From assembly GCF_932526225.1 (NCBI RefSeq), contig NC_064037.1, forward strand, positions 15,100,601 through 15,164,600: DNA of 64,000 nt, read 5' to 3'. Of the stretch, positions 1-54,815 are shown piece after piece. Origin of the DNA: Nematostella vectensis. Its lineage: Eukaryota > Cnidaria > Anthozoa > Actiniaria > Edwardsiidae. Position 1 is the stretch's first letter, and each line of letters opens with the position of its first letter. Made by a program: the position numbers and the translations under genes. The notes beneath the pieces are model-generated. The model saw only the letters and a program-made list of their open reading frames with translations. It was not told the origin of the DNA and ran no database searches.

Positions 1-113
1 ATGAGTTTCCAAGTGTTTATTCTCTTTGATCAATTTCCAGTAGTATTCTGATTCCCTGAAAAAGGTCGTTTCCATGAGTTCCCAAATGTTTATTCTCCTT
101 CATCAATTTCCAG

Positions 114-44498
<44,385 letters not shown>

Positions 44499-44776
44499 AT
44501 GCACACTTCCCTACAAACGACTTTACTAAATTACATTCGTATCTAGTGACCACAGAACATATTAGCACTTGGTCCTACAGGAAGTCTGTCTAACCCTCAA
44601 CTTCAATTAACTACCGCTACCTTACATTGCCTTGCTAGATTCACCAATTATGAACTCGTCATAGCAGTCGAGGTTTTACCTTTTTTTAGAATATACATTT
44701 GATTACTTTTTTTTTACTATTACAGAATAGATAATCATGTTTTATGTACTTGATGACGTGTTTATCGAATTAGCGG

Positions 44777-44896
44777 TTTGACTAAAAAAATATTTAATAT
44801 ACCAGTCCACTCCAATAAGCACTTCATGAGCCTTTTAATTTGATCCTATGAAGAATTAGAATAGAGTGAGGTTTAAATTATTTTGTATAAAAAAAG
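44777..44896. repeat. 120-bp direct repeat, left copy
   Basis: Begins TTTGACTAAAAAAATATTTA; nearly identical to 46863-46982 (two visible substitutions). Lies in the dynein 3' flank. Confidence 0.93.
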
Positions 44897-44962
44897 TGTG
44901 AATGAAAAACAAAAAAATAAATGGGATTTATTTCCCAAGTATAGTTGTAAATATGAATTTGA

Positions 44963-44968
44963 AATAAA
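44963..44968 (+). other. Candidate DNAH10 polyadenylation signal
   Basis: AATAAA 465 bp after the stop codon, followed by T-rich sequence. This is a position-based guess; other A-rich hexamers occur nearby. Confidence 0.35.
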
Positions 44969-45251
44969 AAGTTATTATGTTGGAATTGTTTTAATTTGTG
45001 GATTTCGGTACATGTTCTGACAAAATTGTCAGTACATGATAACATAGAAATAGTTGGTTCGTGTTTAATTATGTTGAGAGGCACTGTAAGCGCTTATGTT
45101 TTAACGTGTAATAACTCCCGTGCATCCTCGTTTCTTTGCCTTTGCGCTTTAGAGCCCACAACCACCGCGTAGGTCTATTAGCATGAAGATGTAGCCTGAA
45201 GGTGACTTGGCAGCGTTTGGATCATGAAGCACGTGGATCGTGGAATCATGG

Positions 45252-45424
45252 GTGGCCCAGTGTGCTAGCGCGTCAGTGTATGGGGCCTCTCACCACAGGT
45301 GGCCCAGTGTGCTAGCGCGTCAGCGTATTGGGCCTCTCACCACAAGTGGCCCAGTGTGCTAGCGCGTCAGCGTATGGGGCCTCTCACTTCTGCTGAAACT
45401 GGTTCGATTCCCGGTCAAGACAAG
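45252..45424 (+). repeat. tRNA-like SINE head with triplicated A-box segment
   Basis: GTGGCCCAGTGTGCTAGCGC occurs three times at 47-bp spacing (about 45252, 45299, 45346) and resembles a pol III A box. GGTTCGATTCC at 45401-45411 is an exact B box. A tRNA-derived SINE is likely; I could not fold a convincing tRNA. Confidence 0.55.
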
Positions 45425-45627
45425 ATAGTATATTTCTGTTTCTCGGCCCTGAATTTAACACGTTGAACGTATGTGAGCTTACTAGAAGATTATGTTCTCA
45501 ATTCTCCAGGAATTCATACTATTTGAATAGGATTTTAAATGTGAAGCGTTTAGAACATGGTTTGCATAAGCGCTATTTCAATGCTATATTTATTTTTATT
45601 TTATTTACGACATTTTGGGTGACTTAA

Positions 45628-46270
45628 GGTAATTCCCTTGGATTGCACTGCGCACCCCTTTGCGCATAGTGGCGCGCGCAGTTTGTTCGAATTTTCCGGT
45701 ATAAAGTGCGCGCGCGCGCCACAGTTGTACAAGAAAACACAGCAAAAGGCACGCGTTTTTTACTTAAAATCGCTTTGACAGAAAAACGAAGTCGGTTACC
45801 CCAATTTTTCATTTGCTCAAATTGTTAAATATATACGGAAAAATGATATACTGAAAAAAGAAAAAAAGTTGGGTCGTAGAAGTTTTGTTATTTCTCTTAA
45901 AAGCTGTAAAAATACTTCAAAATGGCGCTTTTTCCCGTATGAATAGTGGCGAAGCCAATGTCTTTTAGTGCGATCTCTTAAAATGTGAACATTAGCTACT
46001 ACGGGTTATTGTTTAGGAGATCGGATTTTGGCAGCTCGACAAACAGAACTTACTTTTCTATAGACTATAGGCACTCTTTTTGAAAACTAAGAGTTGGGAT
46101 TTTTCCTTGCACAATCAGTAAAAACGCGTCAACTCTACGCCCCTCTGTTGTGAAAACGAGGTCGGTATCCCCTTTTTTTTATTACATTTTTGAAAGCCCT
46201 TTAACTTCAATATTGTTTATGCCAAGTTTTAAAAAATTCTGGGTTGTAGAACTATTTCAAGGGAATTACC
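45628..46270. mobile_element. TTAA-flanked non-autonomous DNA transposon, 643 bp
   Basis: Terminal inverted repeats GGTAATTCCCTTG, directly flanked by TTAA (45624-45627 and 46271-46274). Non-coding. TTAA targets point to piggyBac-type mobilisation, though the ends are not the usual CCC form. Confidence 0.8.
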
Positions 46271-46828
46271 TTAAGCCGGCGGTGTACTTCATCTCTCTTG
46301 TAAAGCAATAATGCCCAAGCACCAGCTTCTGCTGACCATGCCTCACGAGCGTGTGCTCAGTAAATAGGCCAGCAAGACTTGTTGCGATTTTTCCAACGCC
46401 GATTCCCCATTGCACTGTGCACGACTGCTGAATAACGTATGTGCATGCGCGTGCTCTGACGAAAACAAATACAATCGTACTGTTGAATCGTTCGAGTAAA
46501 GTACGAAAGGCTGGACTTACTGTACATCATTAAAACCGTGCTGTTCAAAAGATGGTAGATTTGTATGATAGGAAGTCATAATGAAAATTTAGCCTTCAGT
46601 TTGATCTAGTTTTCTTAGCATTCGCCAAAATGCGACAGTTCAGCGGTAAAACGCAGCCAAAACAACAAGGCTGGTTTAACCGCGCGGTACTGGAACTAGT
46701 CGTTTTTCAGCATAACCTGAGTATCAGGCTCTCCTATGTTTCTATCGCGCCGGCGAGAAACAAGACAAGGGCCTGATACAAGTACTGTTCGAATCGCATG
46801 TTCTCATGCCGGATTGCCGGATTCCGGC

Positions 46829-46865
46829 AAAGAAGGACATGCCGGATTCCGGCATGTCCTTCTTT
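46829..46865. repeat. Perfect 18-bp-arm palindrome
   Basis: AAAGAAGGACATGCCGGA, one T, then its exact reverse complement. It abuts the right copy of the 120-bp direct repeat, and a GCCGGATT-type repeat precedes it. Confidence 0.95.
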
Positions 46866-46982
46866 GACTAAAAAAATATTTAATATGCCAGTCCACTCCA
46901 ATAAGCACTTCATGAGCCTTTTAATTTGATCCTATGAAGAATTAGAATAGAGTGAGGTTTAAATTATTTTGAATAAAAAAAG
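46863..46982. repeat. 120-bp direct repeat, right copy
   Basis: Second copy of 44777-44896, 2086 bp downstream, just before the unknown gene. Confidence 0.93.
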
Positions 46983-47042
46983 GAAATACAGCGAGTATTT
47001 CCTCGGGGCCTCGAAAATACAAAAGACATCGGTCGTAAGTGA

Positions 47043-47804
47043 TACCTACTTACTCAAGAGCTATGTGACGTTCCAGTGAAGGAATTTAAACGGCAGCCAA
47101 CCCTTAAGCAATTACAGGCGGAATATAGAATTATCGACGGCGATGCAATACATGAAGACGCAGCGGGGAACACTGGAGGGCCGGACCGGAGAGGGAAGAG
47201 CGGAAAGCAGACTGTTGTTATTGCTTCTGCCTTAGGCGTAATCGTGGCTTTATTGAGTCAGAGCAATAAGAACATAGAAAAGATTGATTTTAGCGGCCTT
47301 GCAACGATCTTGGAAGATATCGATCTAGAAAACAAGGGCGAGACCGAGCCCGAAAAGAGTCAAACGAGTCCGAGCCCGGAGAGCGTTACTATCGAAATTC
47401 TCCATGAGCCTGACGTAGGTCCGTCGAGTGGAGCAGACAGCACAAGCGAGGCACGCGACAGCGATGGCGCGAATTTTGAACCTTTGCCCCCCGTAGTGAT
47501 AGGAGATACACAGTGTAGCGATCGACACGTTTTCCTTCAGCTCGAAAGCATCGTCGAGTCGATCGCTACACAATCGCAGGACCCTGAGATCCGCTCAAGA
47601 CTATCAACAATCGCCAGTTCTCTTGTAGAGGAGATCGGAGTGAAAGCTGCGTTCAAGACACTGCTTGGCGAGACCAACGTCGCTGAGTATTTTAAGTCCC
47701 TGCGAGTGCCAGATTGGATGCTCCTTTACTACACGCTAGAATCACGAACATCCGATGAAGGCTGGCAGATGTTGCTGAACTTAACAAAACTTGGGCGAAC
47801 ACGC
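47043..47804 (+). CDS. Unknown gene, exon A
   Basis: Open for 254 codons, ending in phase 0 at a consensus donor. The start is uncertain, so 47043 is the outer limit of the open frame. Confidence 0.6.
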
Positions 47805-48285
47805 GTAAGTATACTTTGCATAGATCATAAGCAAAATGTAATGTCGTTTCCCGCCATTTTTTATATATTGCTCCCCACCCCCTTCCCCCCCTTCTACGGA
47901 GATGTAATGCCTTTTTCCCTTTCTTTAATTTTCCCGCCATTTTTTTATCAATTGCCCCCCCCCCTCCCCCTACATTGCTTAAAACTAAAATGAAAAGATC
48001 ATCTGCTCCTATCAATGTGAGAGGATCGCATAATATTAAATAATTTATTTTATTATTTTTTTCTAGACATCATCTGATACTCCCATCTTGCTATGCAAGA
48101 ATCAGATGAAGACGATTAGGAAAATGGTGTTTGCGGTCGTCAGGCAGGGACTCAAGATATCGCCCCTGCCAGATGATGCACCACCAGGCTATCAAGTGAG
48201 CCTGCATGAAGCAGTGTGCTGGGCTGCAAGAGAGGCTTGGATGCACAATCCGAAACTGAAGAGCCTTGCATCAAACATTGTATAA
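47043..48285 (+). CDS. Uncharacterised two-exon gene, 5' end unresolved
   Basis: Exon A is open from 47043 (in-frame TGA at 47040) to donor CGC|GTAAGT at 47804/47805. Exon B runs from acceptor TTTTTTCTAG (exon start 48067) to TAA at 48283-48285. The frame holds no ATG near the start, so either an upstream exon supplies it or an acceptor such as TTCCAG at 47076 is used. Visible: a basic N-terminus, a Gly-rich patch, a hydrophobic stretch VVIASALGVIVALL, an acidic Glu/Ser/Pro-rich middle, then helical segments (FLQLESIVESIATQS, DWMLLYYTLES, KTIRKMVFAVVRQGLK). No family recognised. The broken C48 peptidase domain downstream might once have been part of the same gene, as such fusions are common in transposon-derived families; this is speculation. 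Confidence 0.6.
48067..48285 (+). CDS. Unknown gene, exon B
   Basis: 72 codons plus stop, TSSDTPILLCKNQMKTIRKM onward, joined in phase 0 after a 262-bp intron rich in C and T. Confidence 0.6.
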   Translation, partial: TSSDTPILLCKNQMKTIRKMVFAVVRQGLKISPLPDDAPPGYQVSLHEAVCWAAREAWMHNPKLKSLASNIV

Positions 48286-48482
48286 GAGCAATGGTTATTG
48301 TGCTTAACCCTTTTTTGCTTGTCTGTTTCATGAATATCTGATATGCTATGATTACATATTTTATGTACAATTCATACCTAAAGTTTCTCATAAGTAATAA
48401 TCTTATTGAACATTTTTGCAGTTTGGTAAAATATAAGTTCATCAAGCTCTTTTCAACAAATAACAGCTGTTGGATGCATACA

Positions 48483-51400
48483 GGTAAACGTTTCTCATTA
48501 TTTCTGTACCTTAGCTGGTTTATCCGGGTCAAGGATCTGTCATTTTAACATGACTGAATGCCTTGGGGTACTTTTGCAAATTCATAAAAGCAAATTTGAT
48601 CTTTTTTTTTTTTTTTCTGTACCTTAGCTGGTTTATCCGGGTCAAGGATCTGTCATTTTAACATGACTGAATGCCTTGGGGTACTTTTGCAAATTCAAAA
48701 AAGCAAATTTGATGTTTGTTTTTTCTGTACCTTAGCTGGTTTATCCGGGTCAAGGATCTGTCATTTTAACATGACTGAATGCCTTGGGGTACTTTTGCAA
48801 ATTCAAAAAAGCAAATTTGATGTTTGTTTTTTTCTGTACCTTAGCTGGTTTATCCGGGTCAAGGATCTGTCATTTTAACATGACTGAATGCCTTTGGGTA
48901 CTTTTGCAAATTCATAAAAGCAAATTTGATATTTTTTTTTTTTTTTTTTTCTGTACCTTAGCTGGTTTATCCGGGTCAAGGATCTGTCATTTGAACATGA
49001 CTGAATGCCTTGGGGTACTTTTGCAAATTCAAAAAAGCAAATTTGATGTGTGTTTTTTCTGTACCTTAGCTGGTTTATCCGGGTCAAGGATCTGTCATTT
49101 TAACATGACTGAATGCCTTGGGGTACTTTTGCAAATTCATAAAAGCAAATTTGATCTTTTTTTTTTTTTTTCTGTACCTTAGCTGGTTTATCCGGATCAA
49201 GGATCTGTCATTTTAACATGACTGAATGCCTTGGGGTACTTTTGCAAATTCATAAAAGCAAATTTGATCTTTTTTTTTTTTTTCTGTACCTTAGCTGGTT
49301 TATCTGGGTCAAGGATCTGTCATTTTAACATGACTGAATGCCTTGGGGTACAGTAGAAAATAATTTTCTTTTGCAAATTCAAAAAAGCAAATTAGATGTT
49401 GTTTTTTTCTGTACCTTAGCTGGTTTATCCGGGTCAAGGATCTGTCATTTTAACATGACTGAATGCCTTGGGGTACTTTTGCAAATTCAAAAAAGCAAAT
49501 TTGATGTGTGTTTTTTCTGTACCTTAGCTGGTTTATCCGGGTCAAGGATCTTTCATTTTAACATGACTGAATGCCTTGGGGTACTTTTGCAAATTCATAA
49601 AAGCAAATTTGATCTTTTTTTTTTTTTTTTTTCTGTACATTAGCTGCTTTATCCGGATCAAGGATCTGTCATTTTAACATGACTGAATGCCTTGGGATAC
49701 TTTTGCAAATTCATAAAAGCAAATTTGATCTTTTTTTTTTTCTGTACCTTAGCTGGTTTATCTGGGTCAAGGATCTGTCATTTTAACATGACTGAATGCC
49801 TTGGGGTACAGTAGAAAATAATTTTCTTTTGCAAATTCAAAAAAGCAATTTAGATGTTGTTTTTTTCTGTACCTTAGCTGGTTTATCCGGGTCAAGGATC
49901 TGTCATTTTAACATGGCTGAATGCCTTGGGGTACTTTTGCAAATTCAAAAAAGCAAATTTGATGTGTGTTTTTTCTGTACCTTAGCTGGTTTATCCGGGT
50001 CAAGGATCTCATGTCATTTTAACATGACTGAATGCCTTGGGGTACTTTTGCAAATTCAAAAAAGCAAATTTGATGTGTGTTTTTTCTGTACCTTAGCTGG
50101 TTTATCCGGGTCAAGGATCTCATGTCATTTTAACATGACTGAATGCCTTGGGGTACTTTTGCAAATTCAAAAAAGCAAATTTGATGTGTGTTTTTTCTGT
50201 ACCTTAGCTGGTTTATCCGGGTCAAGGATCTGTCATTTTAACATGACTGAATGCCTTTGGGTACTTTTGCAAATTCATAAAAGCAAATTTGATATTTTTT
50301 TTTTTTTTTTTTCTGTACCTTAGCTGGTTTATCCGGGTCAAGGATCTGTCATTTTAACATGACTGAATGCCTTGGGGTACTTTTGCAAATTCAAAAAAGC
50401 AAATTTGATGTGTGTTTTTTCTGTACCTTAGCTGGTTTATCCGGGTCAAGGATCTGTCATTTTAACATGACTGAATGCCTTGGGGTACTTTTGCAAATTC
50501 ATAAAAGCAAATTTGATCTTTTTTTTTTTTTTTTCTGTACCTTAGCTGGTTTATCCGGATCAAGGATCTGTCATTTTAACATGACTGAATGCCTTGGGGT
50601 ACTTTTGCAAATTCATAAAAGCAAATTTGATCTTTTTTTTTTTTTTCTGTACCTTAGCTGGTTTATCTGGGTCAAGGATCTGTCATTTTAACATGACTGA
50701 ATGCCTTGGGGTACAGTAGAAAATAATTTTCTTTTGCAAATTCAAAAAAGCAAATTAGATGTTGTTTTTTTCTGTACCTTAGCTGGTTTATCCGGGTCAA
50801 GGATCTGTCATTTTAACATGACTGAATGCCTTGGGGTACTTTTGCAAATTCAAAAAAGCAAATTTGATGTGTGTTTTTTCTGTACCTTAGCTGGTTTATC
50901 CGGGTCAAGGATCTGTCATTTTAACATGACTGAATGCCTTGGGGTACTTTTGCAAATTCATAAAAGCAAATTTGATCTTTTTTTTTTTTTTTTTTCTGTA
51001 CATTAGCTGCTTTATCCGGATCAAGGATCTGTCATTTTAACATGACTGAATGCCTTGGGGTACTTTTGCAAATTCATAAAAGCAAATTTGATCTTTTTTT
51101 TTTTTTTTTTTCTGTACATTAGCTGCTTTATCCGGATCAAGGATCTGTCATTTTAACATGACTGAATGCCTTGGGATACTTTTGCAAATTCATAAAAGCA
51201 AATTTGATCTTTTTTTTTTTCTGTACCTTAGCTGGTTTATCTGGGTCAAGGATCTGTCATTTTAACATGACTGAATGCCTTGGGGTACAGTAGAAAATAA
51301 TTTTCTTTTGCAAATTCAAAAAAGCAAATTAGATGTTGTTTTTTTCTGTACCTTAGCTGGTTTATCCGGGTCAAGGATCTGTCATTTTAACATGGCTGAA

Positions 51401-52081
51401 TGCCTTGGGGTACTTTTGCAAATTCAAAAAAGCAAATTTGATGTGTGTTTTTTCTGTACCTTAGCTGGTTTATCCGGGTCAAGGATCTCATGTCATTTTA
51501 ACATGACTGAATGCCTTGGGGTACTTTTGCAAATTCAAAAAAGCAAATTTGATGTGTGTTTTTTCTGTACCTTAGCTGGTTTATCCGGGTCAAGGATCTC
51601 ATGTCATTTTAACATGACTGAATGCCTTGGGGTACTTTTGCAAATTCAAAAAAGCAAATTTGATGTGTGTTTTTTCTGTACCTTAGCTGGTTTATCCGGG
51701 TCAAGGATCTGTCATTTTAACATGACTGAATGCCTTGGGGTACTTTTGCAAATTCATAAAAGCAAATTTGATCTTTTTTTTTTTTTTCTGTACCTTAGCT
51801 GGTTTATCCGGATCAAGGATCTGTCATTTTAACATGACTGAATGCCTTGGGGTACTTTTGCAAATTCATAAAAGCAAATTTGATCTTTTTTTTTTTTTCT
51901 GTACCTTAGCTGGTTTATCTGGGTCAAGGATCTGTCATTTTAACATGACTGAATGCCTTGGGGTACAGTAGAAAATAATTTTCTTTTGCAAATTCAAAAA
52001 AGCAAATTAGATATGTGTTGTTTTCTGTACCTTAGCTGGTTTATCCGGGTCAAGGATCTCATGTCATTTTAACATGACTGA
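48483..52081. repeat. About 113-bp minisatellite, about 32 copies
   Basis: Unit has a T-run of 6-20, CTGTACCTTAGCTGGTTTAT, CCGGGTCAAGGATCTGTC, AACATGACTGAATGCCTTGG and CAAATTCATAAAAGCAAATT. Variant units carry an insert GTACAGTAGAAAATAATT. Blocks of about five to eleven units are repeated at higher order (49338-49643 against 50701-51006; 49796-50200 against 51275-51680). Frames stay open through units, but there is no coding support. Confidence 0.95.
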
Positions 52082-52087
52082 ATGCCA

Positions 52088-52693
52088 GCCATGAGTTTAC
52101 AAGACAGGAGTTGTCACGTCTCTGTTGTGAACGCTGGCTGTCTGATAAGCTAGTGGATCACCTCCTATCCATGTATGTGTCAGACGCCAATTAACGTAAC
52201 GGGGACAGTACATTCCTTGCCTTGCCGTGCATCGTCTGGTCTGGCTTCAACAAGATAATTTCCAATATATGCACGAACACCTGTAAGCAAGAAGTCAGAA
52301 AGGTGTTTTTGCCCATATGTATCGGAGGAGTTCATTGGGGCTTGACTGTTTTGTTATATCCCTTCGGGAACAGTCAAGTATGACGACAGCTTCCATCTAC
52401 AGATATCTCCAACGGTGGAGCGCCGAGCCAAGGAAGTAATTTACCAGATGTACGTGGAAACTGGCCTCCCTGAGTTTGATCCTGCGAGATGGATCGATTT
52501 GGCACGATTTGAACTTCCCATGCCAACACAACCAAAAAGGGGCGAAGGTTCGGGAAGTTGTGGTATTGCAGCGGTTTGTTGTGTTAGAGATATATGCGCT
52601 GGGCGCACAGGATTCTCGTGGGACTTTAGAGAAATCCGAATCCTTCGTGCTGAACAGATTTTGTATATTTTGCAGAATGTATCATGCGTGAAA
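52088..52693 (+). pseudogene. Ulp1/C48-type cysteine peptidase domain, disrupted
   Basis: C48 peptidases cleave SUMO-like proteins and are also carried by several transposon families. In order: FTRQELSRLCCERWLSDKLV (substrate-groove strand typical of C48), a tract with FLALPCIVWSGFNK, GGVHWGLTVLL (catalytic His), YDDSFH (Asp), GSGSCGIAAVCC (catalytic Cys with upstream Gly), and a closing FREIRILRAEQILYIL like the usual C-terminal helix. An in-frame TAA interrupts after SDAN near 52192. Near 52379 the frame shifts between the His and Asp segments, consistent with loss of two bases at a TA repeat. The 5' boundary follows the minisatellite and no clean acceptor phase was found. Most likely a pseudogene. 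Confidence 0.7.
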
Positions 52694-54385
52694 TAGTAAG
52701 TTAAAACACGCCCAGCTAAGCGACTTTAAGTAGGATTCCAGTTTAAAGAGAGATCTTTTCTGGCCGGTTAGACGGCCGCTTCCCATAATAAGTTCATCAA
52801 ATTTGTAACAATATTGTAGTCATGATAGTAAAAGAAACCCCGCAAAATTGATTGTGTGATTTGTGATTCTAGAAACGATCACCCCTTTTCCAAACGCCCA
52901 ACAGACACACAGATACATTCTCTAGGATTTTTTTTCACTGAAAGATCCAACCAACCCGCGGAATTTCCAAATGCCTGGGAATTTCTAATACTATTATTGA
53001 AGCAACGGTTTTACCCGGACAGCGCAAATTTTACCAAAAAAACACGATTTTTTAACTAAAAAATAATAATATATGTAATGGTATTCTGATCAATAGTGTC
53101 TACTCTTATAGACTGACATTAAAGTTTAGGTAATTGTGTCAATTATTTGCCACATTTATTTGCCGCTTGAATAAGCTATCCATTCTACAACACTTGCGCA
53201 GGCTCACTTGAAACGAAAGATAAGAAAAACCTTGATTCAAATTCGCGAAACTTGGTCCTTAATATTTTCCAGTAAATGTATTTTCCATTCTGACACTTAA
53301 AGTAACGAAGTCTGCAGGGTTTTGAAGCACCGCAAACAACGGTTCGCGCACGCACTAGAAAAACAAATCTAACGAGCGCGCGCTGTTTTGTTTTTCTAAG
53401 ATACTGTTTTCGTTGCTTGTGTTGTAGAAAACAAATTTTACTGCGGAACACCCGCCGCTATGCGCCTCGTGACTCCCCAACATTTTGAGGTGACGAATAT
53501 CGTGGTGTATAAGAGTAAATACCACGGAAAACTTTTGGGAAATTTGTTAAATACAACTCTCAACTCGCATATAAATAATTCGTATACGGCAGATACATAC
53601 ATGGCTTACTTTCTCTGTTATATTTTGTTAAAATGTTTGTTTACAGCGCTAATAATGTTGTAAAAATACAGACGTTTCGAGGCTACTTCATCGGTTGCTT
53701 TTAGACACTAATGATGAAGAGGCAGTTATTTTTTTAGATTTTCAGACGTTTCTAAGCTATATCGCGAAACGGCATGTATAATGCATAAAAAAAGACCTAC
53801 AGGGATGGTAATAAAATAGGTTAAAACACAGATGGACACCGTTCCCTCGTGTCGGTCAATGAATTACAAAAACACTCATTATTAAAGTAGAATTTTTAAG
53901 ACAAATTGGGAGAAAGCTCCGCTAGCATGGTGAAGACATCAGAGCAAGCCGCGCGAATATGCGGCATGTGAGTGGATTTTCCTTTTCGGTTTACACTTGA
54001 AGCGCCTCAAAAAAACTGATTCGTCTTAAACAGATCCGATGATATTTTCTAATAACTGACGGAGAGAAACCCGGATTGTACCCTATGTATTTTGCGTTTC
54101 ACTTTCTGTAATTCACAGCGCCAAAAATAATTTACGATAAATTTCCGCTTTCTCCCGGATTTCTTTGATTGTTTTGCTTTACAAAGTCATATACGAAGCT
54201 TATGTTGACAGATGACGCACACTATTCTTCACTTCACACTTGGAGACACGACAGCTATGTGTTGGGCTGGAATTTTTTCATTACGAGAAACCAGGTTACT
54301 CCCCGCCGAGATCTAGGCGGGATCCAGAGCACATAAAAGTCGTTGTCAAGGAGCTGGGGCCCGTCGACTGCTCGTTCTCAGAGTA
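52694..54385. other. Intergenic region, nothing recognised
   Basis: AT-rich with short GCGCGC-containing patches near 53370. No coding, RNA or inverted-repeat signal I can support. Confidence 0.5.
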
Positions 54386-54815
54386 ATGGCGGACCCCAAA
54401 AGTGCTTTTGACCTGGCGTTAAGAGAATTAGAGAAATCGTTTTCTTTAACATTTAAAAAATATATTTTCCTGTCTTCATTTTCTTCGGAAAAATTGCGCC
54501 TGATACTTAGGTTAGATGTTCAAATGTTTTTCCAAGGCCTGTCATTGCGTGTGTTTATTTCTCATTGGTATCAATTTTCGAAGCGAACATCTACTAGTTA
54601 TACCAAAAGCGCTGTAAATATTGATGTCATAGAAGCTGCTTAATACTACGGACATCTTTAGTAGTAGTTATCAAATTTTTAGACAGACCAGGCGCCGAAT
54701 ATTCAAGAAATTTGTCTGTGAGAGCACGAAGAATGCTTGCGATTGTTTGCGGTACTTCCCGCGAGTTGTTGATCGAGTGAGCTTATCAAATGATGGAATT
54801 TGTGTTCAAGCAGAG
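54386..54815 (+). CDS. Tentative two-exon gene start, unknown
   Basis: ATGGCGGACCCC in good context opens a frame (MADPKSAFDLALRELEKS). A possible donor ACTTAG|GTTAGA ends exon 1 at 54510 in phase 2. An acceptor ATTTTTAG and an open stretch from 54683 (RQTRRRIFKKFVCESTKN, CDCLRYFPRVV) to 54815 join in frame. Later exons were not found. Family unknown. It could equally be a single small open frame (54386-54643) or chance. Confidence 0.28.

Noticed and set aside
45252-45424. A true tRNA gene
   Set aside because: A- and B-box-like motifs are present, but I could not form a cloverleaf with a proper acceptor stem.
48663-51971. Series of open frames reading TLAGLSGSRICHFNMTECLG
   Set aside because: Each is the minisatellite unit in one frame, with T-run length changes breaking it. 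No conserved domain.
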